From Alkalihalobacillus pseudalcaliphilus (GTDB lineage: Bacteria > Bacillota > Bacilli > Bacillales > Bacillaceae_D): 64,000 nt of DNA. Every line of letters begins with the position of its first letter. Positions within the stretch are counted from its first letter, which is position 1. Under the pieces are notes generated by a model. The model did no database searches, had not been told where the DNA came from, and saw only the letters and a list, made by a program, of their open reading frames with translations. Made by a program: the position numbers and the translations under genes. Location: assembly GCF_028610675.1 (NCBI RefSeq), contig NZ_JAQQWS010000001.1:310001-374000 (forward strand), given 5' to 3'. Of this stretch, positions 26,693 through 35,642 are shown one piece after another.

Positions 26693-27076
26693 ATGGTGAG
26701 AGGAATCAGAGGTGCAACAACAGTAGAAAAAGATCAAGAGGATTTAATTCTAGCAGCAACAGAAGAAATGCTTGCTGAAATGATTCGAAATAATCAAGTA
26801 AAGGCTTGTGATGTCGCTCAAGTTCTTATAACGGTCACAGATGATTTAAAAGCAGCATTTCCTGCAAAAGCATTACGACGGTTTAGTGGTTATGATTTTG
26901 TTCCCGTCATGTGTGCAAGAGAGATTGATGTTCCCGGCAGTCTTAGTCGCTGTATCCGTGTAATGATGACCGTAAATACGGATGTCAGTCAAGAACTAAT
27001 CCATCATGTCTATCTGAATGAGGCCATTCAACTTAGGCCAGATTTAGTCTTGACGGATAAAGGTGAGAAAGTATAA
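26693..27076 (+). CDS. aroH: Chorismate mutase, AroH type
   Basis: Rearranges chorismate to prephenate for phenylalanine and tyrosine. The 127 residues are the small trimeric AroH class: RGIRGATTVEKD at 3-14 with the active-site Arg, CAREIDVPG with the Glu, and CIRVMMTVNTD with the second Arg. ATG 26693 follows GGGAGTGAG; an in-frame GTG at 26684 overlaps aroB. The trp promoter lies inside the last bases of this gene. Confidence 0.96.
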   Translation: MVRGIRGATTVEKDQEDLILAATEEMLAEMIRNNQVKACDVAQVLITVTDDLKAAFPAKALRRFSGYDFVPVMCAREIDVPGSLSRCIRVMMTVNTDVSQELIHHVYLNEAIQLRPDLVLTDKGEKV

Positions 27077-27077
27077 A
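27050..27077 (+). promoter_or_regulatory. trp operon promoter within the aroH end
   Basis: TTGACG (27050-27055), 16 bases, TATAAA (27072-27077). The predicted transcript starts near 27084, giving a leader of about 240 bases before trpE. This allows trp expression independent of aroC. Confidence 0.65.
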
Positions 27078-27092
27078 CTAATGAATAAGTTA

Positions 27093-27270
27093 TAGTTTTA
27101 AGTTGAGAAATAGTCGAGAAGTAACAACAAGTTTAGCGAGTAAGTTTTTATTTAGAGATTTTTTAGTTGATTGAGTTGAGAAGAGAAGAGTATGAGATTA
27201 GTTAAGGAGAGCAGAGCTGAGCAAAGGTTGTACACATATACACCCTATGCCTATTTGGTCATAGGGTTTT
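27093..27270 (+). promoter_or_regulatory. TRAP-binding leader and attenuator of the trp operon
   Basis: The dense array at 27153-27221 has about 11 GAG/UAG (and one AAG) triplets. In the centre they start at 27173, 27178, 27183, 27188, 27194 and 27199, so spacers are 2-3 bases, as TRAP requires. Extra triplets lie upstream (TAG 27093, GAG 27105, TAG 27111, GAG 27116, TAG 27134, GAG 27138). A terminator follows: CCCTATG (27243-27249) with CATAGGG (27260-27266), then a T run. TRAP with tryptophan should favour termination. mtrB is at 16309. Confidence 0.92.
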
Positions 27271-27325
27271 TTATATTTTTAGCCTCCTTAATTGATCCTC
27301 CTCTATATGAATAGGAGTGATCAAG

Positions 27326-28828
27326 TTGATAAAGACCTCTTTTGCCAGTTTTTCAGCACTGGCCCAAACGTATCAAACGATCCCGGTAGCGGCTAAGCTT
27401 TTCGCGGATAGTTTAACCCCCATTCAAATGTTCCATCAATTACAAGACGAAGCACATTTTTTGTTAGAGAGCCATGATGAGGCCTCGCTATGGTCAAATT
27501 ATTCGTTTATTGGTTTAAATCCTCTATATGAAATGAAAGAAATATCAGGCTCATTTGTGACTAGAAATAAATGTGAGGAGACGCTTTTAGAAGCGGCTAG
27601 TTTTATTGAGCTTTATGAAAAAACGATGGCCTATCTTCATGTAGCCCCGTCAGAGCTTGACCTACCTTTTAAAGGTGGAGCTGTTGGTTATATGAGTTAT
27701 GACGCGATTGAAACAATCGAACCGAGTCTAGAAACCTGTTATCACCGTCATACCAATTATTATCAGTTTCTGATTTGTGAAACGCTTATCGCTTTTAATC
27801 ACCAAGAGAATGAGTTAACAATTATTTTTCATCAGCGAATTGATGACAACAAAAAGCTACAAGAACAATATTTTCAGAGTGTGGAACAAGTCAATCGAGT
27901 GATAAAAAAAATAGAAGAACCTGCTCGCCCGTTAACCTTAAAGCCAACGCCAACCTTTGAGCGTGAAGTGAGTTTTGAACAGGTCGATTCTAATTATCAA
28001 AAAGATCAATTTATCGCGGATATTTTGAAAATAAAAGAGTACATTCGAGCCGGAGATATTTTTCAAGCGGTCTTATCACAACGTTTTTCGATGGACGTGA
28101 AAAGTTCGGGTATTGAGATTTATCGTGTTTTACGAAAGGTAAATCCATCTCCCTATTTATTCTACCTAAAGCTTGATGGATTAGAGATCATAGGTAGTTC
28201 GCCAGAAAGACTTGTACAAGTGCAGGATCAACATGTGGAGATACACCCGATCGCCGGAACACGCAAAAGAGGGAACAGCCTTGAAGAAGATCAAAAGTTA
28301 TCAGATGATTTATTAACCGATGAAAAGGAACGAGCAGAGCACTATATGTTAGTGGACTTAGCTAGGAATGATATAGGTCGTATTGCTAAGTATGGTTCCG
28401 TACAAATTCCTACTTTGTTAGAAATAGCTCGTTTTTCCCATGTGATGCATATAATTTCTAAAGTATGTGGTCAGCTACGTGAAGACGTTAAACCTTTAGA
28501 AGCTTTAATGGCCTCTTTTCCAGCTGGAACCGTATCAGGGGCACCGAAAATTAGAGCGATGCAAATATTAAAAGAGCTCGAACCAACTAGAAGGGGAATT
28601 TATGCAGGTGCGATCGGATATTTAGGTTTTGATGGCAATATTGACTCATGTATTGCGATTCGTACACTTGTATTACAAGAAGGAAAGGCCTCCATTCAAG
28701 CTGGAGCAGGCATCGTGGCAGATTCTAACCCTGAAAAAGAATATGAAGAAACACAAAATAAAGCGAAGGCCTTAATTAGGGCGGTTCAAATGGCGGAGGA
28801 AATGTTTGGACTCGAGGAGGTTAAATAA
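27326..28828 (+). CDS. trpE: Anthranilate synthase component I
   Basis: Converts chorismate to anthranilate with ammonia from the glutaminase subunit. The 500 residues include the C-terminal chorismate-binding domain: IRAGDIFQAVLSQRF, GSSPERLVQV, IAGTRKRG, VDLARNDIGRI, PAGTVSGAPKIRAM and YAGAIGYLGFDG. I place the start at TTG 27326, eight bases after AGGAG; GTG 27317 overlaps that site. No trpG is in the operon, as in B. subtilis, where the glutaminase is shared with folate synthesis. It is regulated by the TRAP leader upstream. Confidence 0.96.
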   Translation: MIKTSFASFSALAQTYQTIPVAAKLFADSLTPIQMFHQLQDEAHFLLESHDEASLWSNYSFIGLNPLYEMKEISGSFVTRNKCEETLLEAASFIELYEKTMAYLHVAPSELDLPFKGGAVGYMSYDAIETIEPSLETCYHRHTNYYQFLICETLIAFNHQENELTIIFHQRIDDNKKLQEQYFQSVEQVNRVIKKIEEPARPLTLKPTPTFEREVSFEQVDSNYQKDQFIADILKIKEYIRAGDIFQAVLSQRFSMDVKSSGIEIYRVLRKVNPSPYLFYLKLDGLEIIGSSPERLVQVQDQHVEIHPIAGTRKRGNSLEEDQKLSDDLLTDEKERAEHYMLVDLARNDIGRIAKYGSVQIPTLLEIARFSHVMHIISKVCGQLREDVKPLEALMASFPAGTVSGAPKIRAMQILKELEPTRRGIYAGAIGYLGFDGNIDSCIAIRTLVLQEGKASIQAGAGIVADSNPEKEYEETQNKAKALIRAVQMAEEMFGLEEVK

Positions 28829-28829
28829 T

Positions 28830-29855
28830 ATGTTAAAAGATCATTTAGAGTTGTGCCTACAAGGGGTTACTTTAACCGAGGAACAAGCTGAGTCGGTTAT
28901 GCATGATATTATGAATGGCTTAGCAACCCCTTCACAAATTGCAAGTTTTGTCACCATTATGAGGTTTCGTGGTGAAACGGTTGATGAAATTACTGGATTT
29001 GCTAAAGCCATGCGCCAGCACTCCATGAAAATACCTTATGAAAATGAGGCATTATTAGATACATGTGGAACAGGTGGAGACTCTTTAAGAACATTTAATA
29101 TCTCTACAACGGTTGGCATTTGTTTAGCGGCACTCGGGGTGAAGGTCGCTAAGCATGGAAATCGTGCGGTTTCTTCTAAAAGTGGTAGTGCTGATGTTTT
29201 AGAATATTTATCTATTAATATTCAACATACACCAGAACAAGCGGCTCAAGCATTACAAACACACTCTTTATGTTTTTTGTTTGCACCACTGTATCACGAA
29301 TCGATGAAGCACGCGGTAACGCCTCGAAAAGAATTAGGATTCCGGACGATTTTTAATATGTTAGGCCCTTTAACAAATCCTGCAGGAGCCAAGCATCAAC
29401 TCTTAGGTGTTTATGATGGAACGATGATCGAAAAAGTTGCTACTGCCCTCAAGCGTTTAGGTACGAAGCATTCCTTAGTTGTCTCTGGAGGAGAAGGGCT
29501 TGACGAATGCTCCATTACCACACACACAGATGTAGTCGAAATTAAAGACGGTCAGTTAAGCCGGTATCAGATACGTCCAGAGGATTTTGGTTTGCGAAGG
29601 GGTAAATTAGAAGAGATTCAAGTACAAAATCCAAAGGAAAGTGCCGATCTGATGTTAGAAGTCTTTCAAGGTAAAGCGAATCAATCGGCCCAAGAAATCG
29701 TGTATTTAAATGCAGGTGTTGCTTTATATGCAGCAGACCAAGTCGCTTCCATTAAAGAAGGGGTAACCTTTATTCGTGACCAAATTGAGACAGGGTGCGT
29801 TTACGCTCACCTCCAACAGTTGCAAGAAGTAAGAAAGGAGTCACAGCATGCTTAA
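28830..29855 (+). CDS. trpD: Anthranilate phosphoribosyltransferase
   Basis: Joins anthranilate and PRPP. The 341 residues show the PRPP-binding LLDTCGTGGDSLRTFNIST, KHGNRAVSSKSGSADVLE, the metal-binding region and GFRTIFNMLGPLTNPA. The ATG is one base after the trpE stop, with CGAGGAGG inside the end of trpE. It overlaps trpC by eight bases. Confidence 0.97.
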   Translation: MLKDHLELCLQGVTLTEEQAESVMHDIMNGLATPSQIASFVTIMRFRGETVDEITGFAKAMRQHSMKIPYENEALLDTCGTGGDSLRTFNISTTVGICLAALGVKVAKHGNRAVSSKSGSADVLEYLSINIQHTPEQAAQALQTHSLCFLFAPLYHESMKHAVTPRKELGFRTIFNMLGPLTNPAGAKHQLLGVYDGTMIEKVATALKRLGTKHSLVVSGGEGLDECSITTHTDVVEIKDGQLSRYQIRPEDFGLRRGKLEEIQVQNPKESADLMLEVFQGKANQSAQEIVYLNAGVALYAADQVASIKEGVTFIRDQIETGCVYAHLQQLQEVRKESQHA

Positions 29856-30621
29856 TCAAATTTTAGCTACAAAAAAGAAAGAGATTGCTGAACTGGTTCA
29901 ACCAAAACCGTTGGAGGTGAAGCATTATTCATTATATGAAGCTTTGAATAAATGTCGTCGCCATATAGGGTTAATTGCTGAGGTAAAGAAAGCCTCCCCT
30001 TCAAAAGGTATTATTAAAGAAGATTTTAACCCACTTCAAATTGCATTAGGGTATGAGCGGGCCGGTGCCGATGCGATTTCTGTTTTAACAGATCAGACAT
30101 ATTTCCAAGGGTCCGTAGATTATTTAAGTCAAATTAAACAGCATGTCCAAATTCCTGTTATGAGAAAAGATTTTATAATTAGTTTTGCTCAAATAGACGA
30201 AACGAAAAACATTGGAGCAGATGCCCTTTTATTAATTGTTGGAACTTTGCCAATTGAAGAATTGAAGGAGCTTTATGACTATAGCTATTCACTTGGGTTG
30301 GAATGCCTAGTGGAGGTCCACTCTGAGGAGGACTTACACATCTTACTAGCTTGTTTTACACCAGCGATTCTAGGTATTAATAACAGAAACTTGAAAACAT
30401 TCAAAACAGATCTAGCTCAAACGAAAGAAATGATTCCACTTATTTCACGTGATACGTTAGTTGTTAGTGAAAGTGGCATTGCCACAGCGGCTGATATTGA
30501 TTTTGTTGCATTAGCAGGTGCAAAAGCAATCTTAATTGGTGAAACATTCATGCGGGCAAGTAGTCCTGAGCAAGGGATTTATGAGTTGCTTGGTGGTGAG
30601 CTAGATGTTACCAAAACTTAA
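29848..30621 (+). CDS. trpC: Indole-3-glycerol phosphate synthase
   Basis: Closes the indole ring from CdRP. This 257-residue TIM barrel has IAEVKKASPSKGII, AISVLTDQTYFQGS, VMRKDFIIS, GADALLLIVGTL, LGINNRNLKTF and VSESGIAT, all conserved. It is monofunctional (no TrpF fusion). It overlaps trpD upstream and trpF downstream (17 bases). Confidence 0.97.
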   Translation: MLNQILATKKKEIAELVQPKPLEVKHYSLYEALNKCRRHIGLIAEVKKASPSKGIIKEDFNPLQIALGYERAGADAISVLTDQTYFQGSVDYLSQIKQHVQIPVMRKDFIISFAQIDETKNIGADALLLIVGTLPIEELKELYDYSYSLGLECLVEVHSEEDLHILLACFTPAILGINNRNLKTFKTDLAQTKEMIPLISRDTLVVSESGIATAADIDFVALAGAKAILIGETFMRASSPEQGIYELLGGELDVTKT

Positions 30622-31285
30622 GCTCTGTGGAAATCATTCAAGTCAAGATCTCGAAAATACGATGAAGAGTGAGGCGGATTATCTTGGTTTTGTCTTTGCT
30701 GAAAGTAAACGAAAAGTTACGAGTGAGCAAGTAACAAAGTGGCTGCAAAAATATACTGACGAACCAATTAAGCAACAATTAGTCGCGTTATTTGTCAATG
30801 AAGAAATCGATGTTATTAAACAAACAATGGAAGAGGTACCTTTTGACATCGTACAGTGTCATGGGTCAGAGTCTCCCCAATATGTAGAAGCATTACGTAA
30901 AAAGGTGAAACAACCAATCTGGAAAGTGATTCATAGCAATGAGCAGGCTCTCACCTATATGGGAAGCTTTGCTGGGCTTGTTGATGCATTTATCATTGAT
31001 TATCGCCACGAAGGTGCTTGGGGAGGTACGGGTCAACGATTTGATTGGGGAGAAATTCCCCTTTATCAACAGGAGGCCAACAAGCAACAAGTGCCACTTT
31101 TTATCGCTGGCGGGATTAACAATACGAATATCAATCAGTTATTAACATTTCATGTTGATGGTATTGATGTTTCAAGTGGAATTGAACAAGATGGCTTCAA
31201 GTCAGAACAATTGATAGCTGAACTAGTGGAGAGGATGAGAGAAAATGAAAAGCACATATCCAGATCAAAAGGGGCGCTTCGGTGA
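30605..31285 (+). CDS. trpF: Phosphoribosylanthranilate isomerase
   Basis: Amadori rearrangement of PRA to CdRP. This 226-residue TIM barrel has the catalytic Cys in KLCGNHSSQD near the N-terminus, DYLGFVFAESKR, VQCHGSESP, the catalytic-Asp region FIIDYRHEGAWGGTGQRFDW, and FIAGGINNTN. It overlaps trpC by 17 bases and trpB by 41, unusually long but fitting translational coupling in this operon. Confidence 0.95.
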   Translation: MLPKLKLCGNHSSQDLENTMKSEADYLGFVFAESKRKVTSEQVTKWLQKYTDEPIKQQLVALFVNEEIDVIKQTMEEVPFDIVQCHGSESPQYVEALRKKVKQPIWKVIHSNEQALTYMGSFAGLVDAFIIDYRHEGAWGGTGQRFDWGEIPLYQQEANKQQVPLFIAGGINNTNINQLLTFHVDGIDVSSGIEQDGFKSEQLIAELVERMRENEKHISRSKGALR

Positions 31286-32435
31286 TTTTGGTGGTAAATA
31301 TGTACCTGAAACGCTTATGAGTGTCATTGAGGAATTAGAGGTTGCCTTAGAGCAGGCACAAAACGATTCTCTCTTTTCAGATGAATATTTGGATCATTTG
31401 TATGAGTTTGCAGGAAGGCCGACAGCCCTCACTTACGCAAAAAATGTATCAGAAGCGCTAGGTGGTGCCAAGGTTTATTTAAAAAGAGAAGATTTACTTC
31501 ATACAGGTGCCCATAAACTTAATAATGCAATCGGACAGGCATTGTTAGCTAAACGAATGGGAAAGACGAAAATCGTTGCCGAAACAGGTGCAGGACAACA
31601 TGGTGTGGCATCTGCTACGATTGCTGCTAGGTTTGGATTAGAATGTAAGGTGTTTATGGGGGCCGAGGATATGGAAAGACAAGCCCTCAATGTGTATCGA
31701 ATGGAATTGCTCGGTGCAGAGGTTATACCCGCGACCTCTGGAAGTCAGACTTTAAAGGATGCTACAAATGAAGCGATTCGTTACTGGGTCGCGAATGCCG
31801 AGGATACATTTTATTTGATTGGTTCTGTCGTTGGACCACATCCTTACCCGAAAATGGTCCGTGATTTTCAACGAATTATTGGTGATGAAGCCAAAAAACA
31901 AATACAAAAAAGAGAAGGTAGGCTACCTAACGAGGTCATTGCCTGTGTAGGTGGCGGTAGTAATGCTATTGGAACGTTTTTCCCATTTTTAGAGGATGAG
32001 GTAAGTCTGATCGGAGTAGAGGCAGCAGGACTTGGAGTAAATACCGAGCATCATGCAGCGACGATTTCAAAAGGAAAAGCAGGTGTGATTCATGGCTCCT
32101 TAACCCTTTTATTACAAGATCAGCATGGTCAAATTCAAGAGCCATATTCTATTTCAGCTGGTTTAGATTACCCTGGTGTAGGACCAGAGCATGCTTACTT
32201 AGCAACAAGCGGCCGGGTTCAATACGAGGCTGTTACGGATGAGCAAGCTTTAGAAGCACTAAAGTTTTTATCAGAAAAAGAAGGGATCATTCCAGCGATT
32301 GAAAGTGCTCATGCTTTAGCGAAAGCATTTGAGCGTGCGAAGAAATTAAATAAAGACGATTTGATTTTAGTTTGCTTATCAGGTCGTGGAGATAAAGATG
32401 TTCATACATTACAGAAATATGAGCGAGGTGAATAA
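31245..32435 (+). CDS. trpB: Tryptophan synthase beta subunit
   Basis: PLP enzyme condensing indole and serine. The 396 residues have GDFGGKYVPETLM, the PLP-lysine region LLHTGAHKLNNAIGQ, AETGAGQHGVASA, GSVVGPHPYPKMVRDFQ, the phosphate-binding CVGGGSNAIGTF and the C-terminal SGRGDKD. This is the TrpB1 class expected to pair with TrpA. The start lies 41 bases inside the end of trpF. Confidence 0.97.
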   Translation: MKSTYPDQKGRFGDFGGKYVPETLMSVIEELEVALEQAQNDSLFSDEYLDHLYEFAGRPTALTYAKNVSEALGGAKVYLKREDLLHTGAHKLNNAIGQALLAKRMGKTKIVAETGAGQHGVASATIAARFGLECKVFMGAEDMERQALNVYRMELLGAEVIPATSGSQTLKDATNEAIRYWVANAEDTFYLIGSVVGPHPYPKMVRDFQRIIGDEAKKQIQKREGRLPNEVIACVGGGSNAIGTFFPFLEDEVSLIGVEAAGLGVNTEHHAATISKGKAGVIHGSLTLLLQDQHGQIQEPYSISAGLDYPGVGPEHAYLATSGRVQYEAVTDEQALEALKFLSEKEGIIPAIESAHALAKAFERAKKLNKDDLILVCLSGRGDKDVHTLQKYERGE

Positions 32436-32436
32436 G

Positions 32437-33249
32437 ATGCCATTAACCGTAGAAAGTCGACTAATTGCGCAATTAGAAGCAAAGAACAAGTTATTTATCC
32501 CATTTATTACAGCAGGTGACCCTTGTGCCGAGGCAACGATTGATATCGCTTTAGCTTTACAAGAAGAGGGAGCTAGTTTACTTGAACTTGGTATTCCTTA
32601 TTCTGACCCATTAGCAGATGGGCCGACGATTCAAGAGGCTTCCAAACGGGCACTAGAGGCTGGTATGACATTAGATAAAGCCATGTATTTAGTCCCCGCT
32701 ATGCGAAAAAAGGGTTTAACGATTCCGGTCATCATCTTTACTTATTATAATCCAGTCCTACAGTTTGGATTAGAGCAATTTGTTCAAAAAGCCAAGCAGT
32801 TAGAAATAGATGGTTTGCTTGTACCAGATTTGCCGATTGAAGAAAGTCAAGAACTATCAACGATGTGTCAAAAGAATGGACTCTCCTTAATTTCTTTAGT
32901 TGCACCGACTTCAAAAGCCCGGATTGAAAAAATTGCCCAACAAGCACAAGGCTTTTTATATTGTGTATCTTCATTAGGAGTAACGGGAGTTCGAGAAGAG
33001 TTAGATCCAAGGCTGGATGATTTTTTGCAAACAGTGAAGCAATTAAGTCCAGTACCAGTAGCTGTCGGTTTTGGAATATCAAATCATAATCAAGTGAAAC
33101 AAATGAATCAATATGTGGACGGAGTCGTTGTTGGAAGTGCATTAGTGGCTGTAATTGAACAAGAAAAAGATAAGCTTCTGAATGAACAGTTGAGAAAAGA
33201 TTCATTGAATTCAATAAAAACATTTGTCAGAACGCTCATTTCATCGTAA
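32437..33249 (+). CDS. trpA: Tryptophan synthase alpha subunit
   Basis: Cleaves indole-3-glycerol phosphate and passes indole to TrpB. The 270 residues have FITAGDPC, the catalytic-Glu region LLELGIPYSDPLADGPTIQ, VPDLPIEES, SLVAPTS, YCVSSLGVTGVRE and GFGISNHNQV. ATG 32437 follows GCGAGGTG, two bases after the trpB stop. There is no terminator before hisC, so transcription probably continues. Confidence 0.96.
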   Translation: MPLTVESRLIAQLEAKNKLFIPFITAGDPCAEATIDIALALQEEGASLLELGIPYSDPLADGPTIQEASKRALEAGMTLDKAMYLVPAMRKKGLTIPVIIFTYYNPVLQFGLEQFVQKAKQLEIDGLLVPDLPIEESQELSTMCQKNGLSLISLVAPTSKARIEKIAQQAQGFLYCVSSLGVTGVREELDPRLDDFLQTVKQLSPVPVAVGFGISNHNQVKQMNQYVDGVVVGSALVAVIEQEKDKLLNEQLRKDSLNSIKTFVRTLISS

Positions 33250-33293
33250 CATAGTAAACAGATACTTTCGCAAGGTGAGGTGCTAAAGACAAA

Positions 33294-34403
33294 ATGGATA
33301 TTAAATCACAACTGTTAAGCCTTCCTCCTTATCAACCAGGAAAACCGATGGAGGAAGTAAAAAAAGAATTAGGCTTAGAACGCGTTATTAAATTAGCATC
33401 GAATGAGAATCCATACGGAGCTTCCACGCATGTTACAGCCGCTTTGCAACAATCATTGACAGCACTTTCTATTTATCCTGATGGGTATGCCGCTCTACTT
33501 CGTGAAAAAGTAGCCAACTTTTTGAATGTGCAAGAGGAGCAGCTTATTTTTGGCAATGGTTCAGATGAAGTTATTCAATTTTTATGTCGTGCATTGCTAA
33601 CGTCAGAAGATAATATGGTTACGGCAGATCCGACATTTTCACAATATAAATTAAATGCGACCATTGAAGGGGCTAAAGTTAAGGAAGTAGCTCTTGTTAA
33701 CGGCGTTCATGATTTAGAGGCCATGCTTGCTGCTATCGATGAAAAAACAAAAATAGTTTGGGTGTGTAATCCGAATAATCCAACAGGTACTTATGTGAAT
33801 GAAACGGCTTTTACGCGTTTCCTAGCCCAGGTGCCAGAGCATGTACTCGTCGTTTCAGATGAGGCTTATTATGAATATGTCGATGCGAATGATTATCCCG
33901 AAACGATTCCACTTCTTGTGGATTATCCTAATCTTGTCGTTCTAAGAACATTTTCAAAAGCATATGGGCTTGCTTCATTACGAATTGGTTATGGAGTGGG
34001 GAATGCAAACTTTATCCGTTCGATCGATCCGGTAAGGCCCCCATTTAATAATACGTCATTGGCTCATATTGCGGCACTTAACGCATTAGATGATCAAGCG
34101 TTTATTACTAATTGTGTCCAAAAAAATCAAGTAGAAATGAAGAAAATGGAGTCATTCTGTCAAAAACATCAATTAACGTATTTTCCATCTGAAACGAACT
34201 TTTTATTGATAGATTTTCAACGAAAAGGAAATGATGTTTTTCATTATTTGTTAAAAGAAGGCATTATTGTGCGCTCAGGTGAAGCGTTAGGGTATCCAAC
34301 CTATGCTCGTATTACGATTGGAACAGAAGAGGAAAATATCCTTCTCATACAAGCGTTAGAAAAGATGCTGCAATCGATGTCAGTTCCTGTGTTAACGGAC
34401 TAG
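33294..34403 (+). CDS. hisC: Histidinol-phosphate aminotransferase
   Basis: PLP transaminase of histidine synthesis which in Bacillus also serves aromatic amino acids, fitting its place between trpA and tyrA. The 369 residues have LASNENPYGAS, NGSDEVIQF, the NPNNPTGTY loop, VSDEAYYEYVD, the PLP lysine in RTFSKAYGLASLRIGYG, and a C-terminal RITIGTEEEN. AAGGTGAGGTG precedes the ATG. A hairpin terminator follows. Confidence 0.95.
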   Translation: MDIKSQLLSLPPYQPGKPMEEVKKELGLERVIKLASNENPYGASTHVTAALQQSLTALSIYPDGYAALLREKVANFLNVQEEQLIFGNGSDEVIQFLCRALLTSEDNMVTADPTFSQYKLNATIEGAKVKEVALVNGVHDLEAMLAAIDEKTKIVWVCNPNNPTGTYVNETAFTRFLAQVPEHVLVVSDEAYYEYVDANDYPETIPLLVDYPNLVVLRTFSKAYGLASLRIGYGVGNANFIRSIDPVRPPFNNTSLAHIAALNALDDQAFITNCVQKNQVEMKKMESFCQKHQLTYFPSETNFLLIDFQRKGNDVFHYLLKEGIIVRSGEALGYPTYARITIGTEEENILLIQALEKMLQSMSVPVLTD

Positions 34404-34437
34404 AGAATAGACAGTAAGTAGGAGCCATGTTTATCTT

Positions 34438-34487
34438 GATGAAAACGTCTTTCATCCTGTTTTGAGATGAAGTCGTTTTCTCTTTTG
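34438..34487 (+). terminator. Hairpin between hisC and tyrA
   Basis: GATGAAAACGTCTTTCATC (34438-34456) pairs with GATGAAGTCGTTTTC (34466-34480) with small bulges, followed by TCTTTTG. Probably a partial terminator, since tyrA lacks an obvious strong promoter of its own. Confidence 0.6.
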
Positions 34488-34526
34488 TTCATAGAGAGAG
34501 GTTTTACTGTTAGTGGAGGGAGAAGC

Positions 34527-35624
34527 ATGAAAAATCAAGTTTTTATTATTGGTTTAGGGTTAATTGGTGGTTCAATTGCTCTAGCTATTAAGAAAGAACA
34601 CGACTGTCAAGTGATTGGTTATGATATTGCTACTGAACAGGTGAAAGTAGCTAGAGCGCTTAAAGTGATTGATGAAAGTGTAGCGACCATTGAGGAGGGT
34701 GTGCGTAAAGCAGATTTAATTGTGTTGGCAACACCAGTCTCAAATACGATAGCCATATTTGAAGAGATGCAGTCTTATACCTTTAAAGAAGGTGTCATTA
34801 TCACCGATGTAGGAAGTACAAAGAGTAGTATTATTAAAGAAGCAGCCAAATTAGTCAAAAAAGGGATTCACTTTATTGGTGGTCATCCGATGGCAGGCTC
34901 TCATAAATCAGGGGTACAAGCAGCAAAGGCTCACCTTTTTGAAAATGCTTTTTATATTTTGACACCATCGGCACATATCCAACAACGAACAATGATTCAA
35001 TTACAAAATTGGCTAAAAGGAACAAAAGCCAAATTCATAACGATGTTACCTGAGGAACATGATCGTGTAGCAGGGGCTGTTAGTCATCTACCTCATATTA
35101 TTGCAACAAGTCTTGTTCGAGAAATGGCGAAGAAAAATGAAGCAGAGCCGATGTTATCACGGCTTGCTGCTGGTGGGTTCCGAGATATCACGCGGATCGC
35201 ATCGGCATCGCCGGTTATGTGGCGGGATATCCTGTTGCATAATAAAGTTATTTTATTACAGCAGTTGTCTGAGTGGATGGAAGAGATGCAACATGTAAAA
35301 AAATTGTTAGAGGATAAGGATGCCCAAGCGATCTTTCACTATTTTGATGACGCTAAAAGATTTCGTGACGATATGCCAGTCCGAGAAAAAGGAGCCATTC
35401 CAGCTTTTTACGATCTATTTGTTGATGTTCCTGACCATCCGGGTGTGATATCGGATGTCACGAGTATTTTAGCCGATCATCAAATTAGTATAACGAATAT
35501 AAGGATTCTTGAAACACGAGAAGATATTATGGGTGTTTTACGATTGAGTTTCCGTTCGGAGGATGATCGAGAGTTAGCAAGAAGTTATTTAGAGCGTTCA
35601 TTATATGAGACTTCGATCTTATAG
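34527..35624 (+). CDS. tyrA: Prephenate dehydrogenase
   Basis: Oxidises prephenate to 4-hydroxyphenylpyruvate for tyrosine. The 365 residues have the NAD motif GLGLIGGSIALAI near 9-21, TDVGSTK, GGHPMAGSHKSG, AGAVSHLPHI and a C-terminal ACT regulatory domain (about 290-365, VDVPDHPGVISDVTSIL), which suggests feedback control. ATG 34527 follows TGGAGGGAG; the earlier in-frame start at 34467 lies in the preceding hairpin. Confidence 0.95.
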   Translation: MKNQVFIIGLGLIGGSIALAIKKEHDCQVIGYDIATEQVKVARALKVIDESVATIEEGVRKADLIVLATPVSNTIAIFEEMQSYTFKEGVIITDVGSTKSSIIKEAAKLVKKGIHFIGGHPMAGSHKSGVQAAKAHLFENAFYILTPSAHIQQRTMIQLQNWLKGTKAKFITMLPEEHDRVAGAVSHLPHIIATSLVREMAKKNEAEPMLSRLAAGGFRDITRIASASPVMWRDILLHNKVILLQQLSEWMEEMQHVKKLLEDKDAQAIFHYFDDAKRFRDDMPVREKGAIPAFYDLFVDVPDHPGVISDVTSILADHQISITNIRILETREDIMGVLRLSFRSEDDRELARSYLERSLYETSIL

Positions 35625-35642
35625 AGAAAGGGGAGCTAGGAT

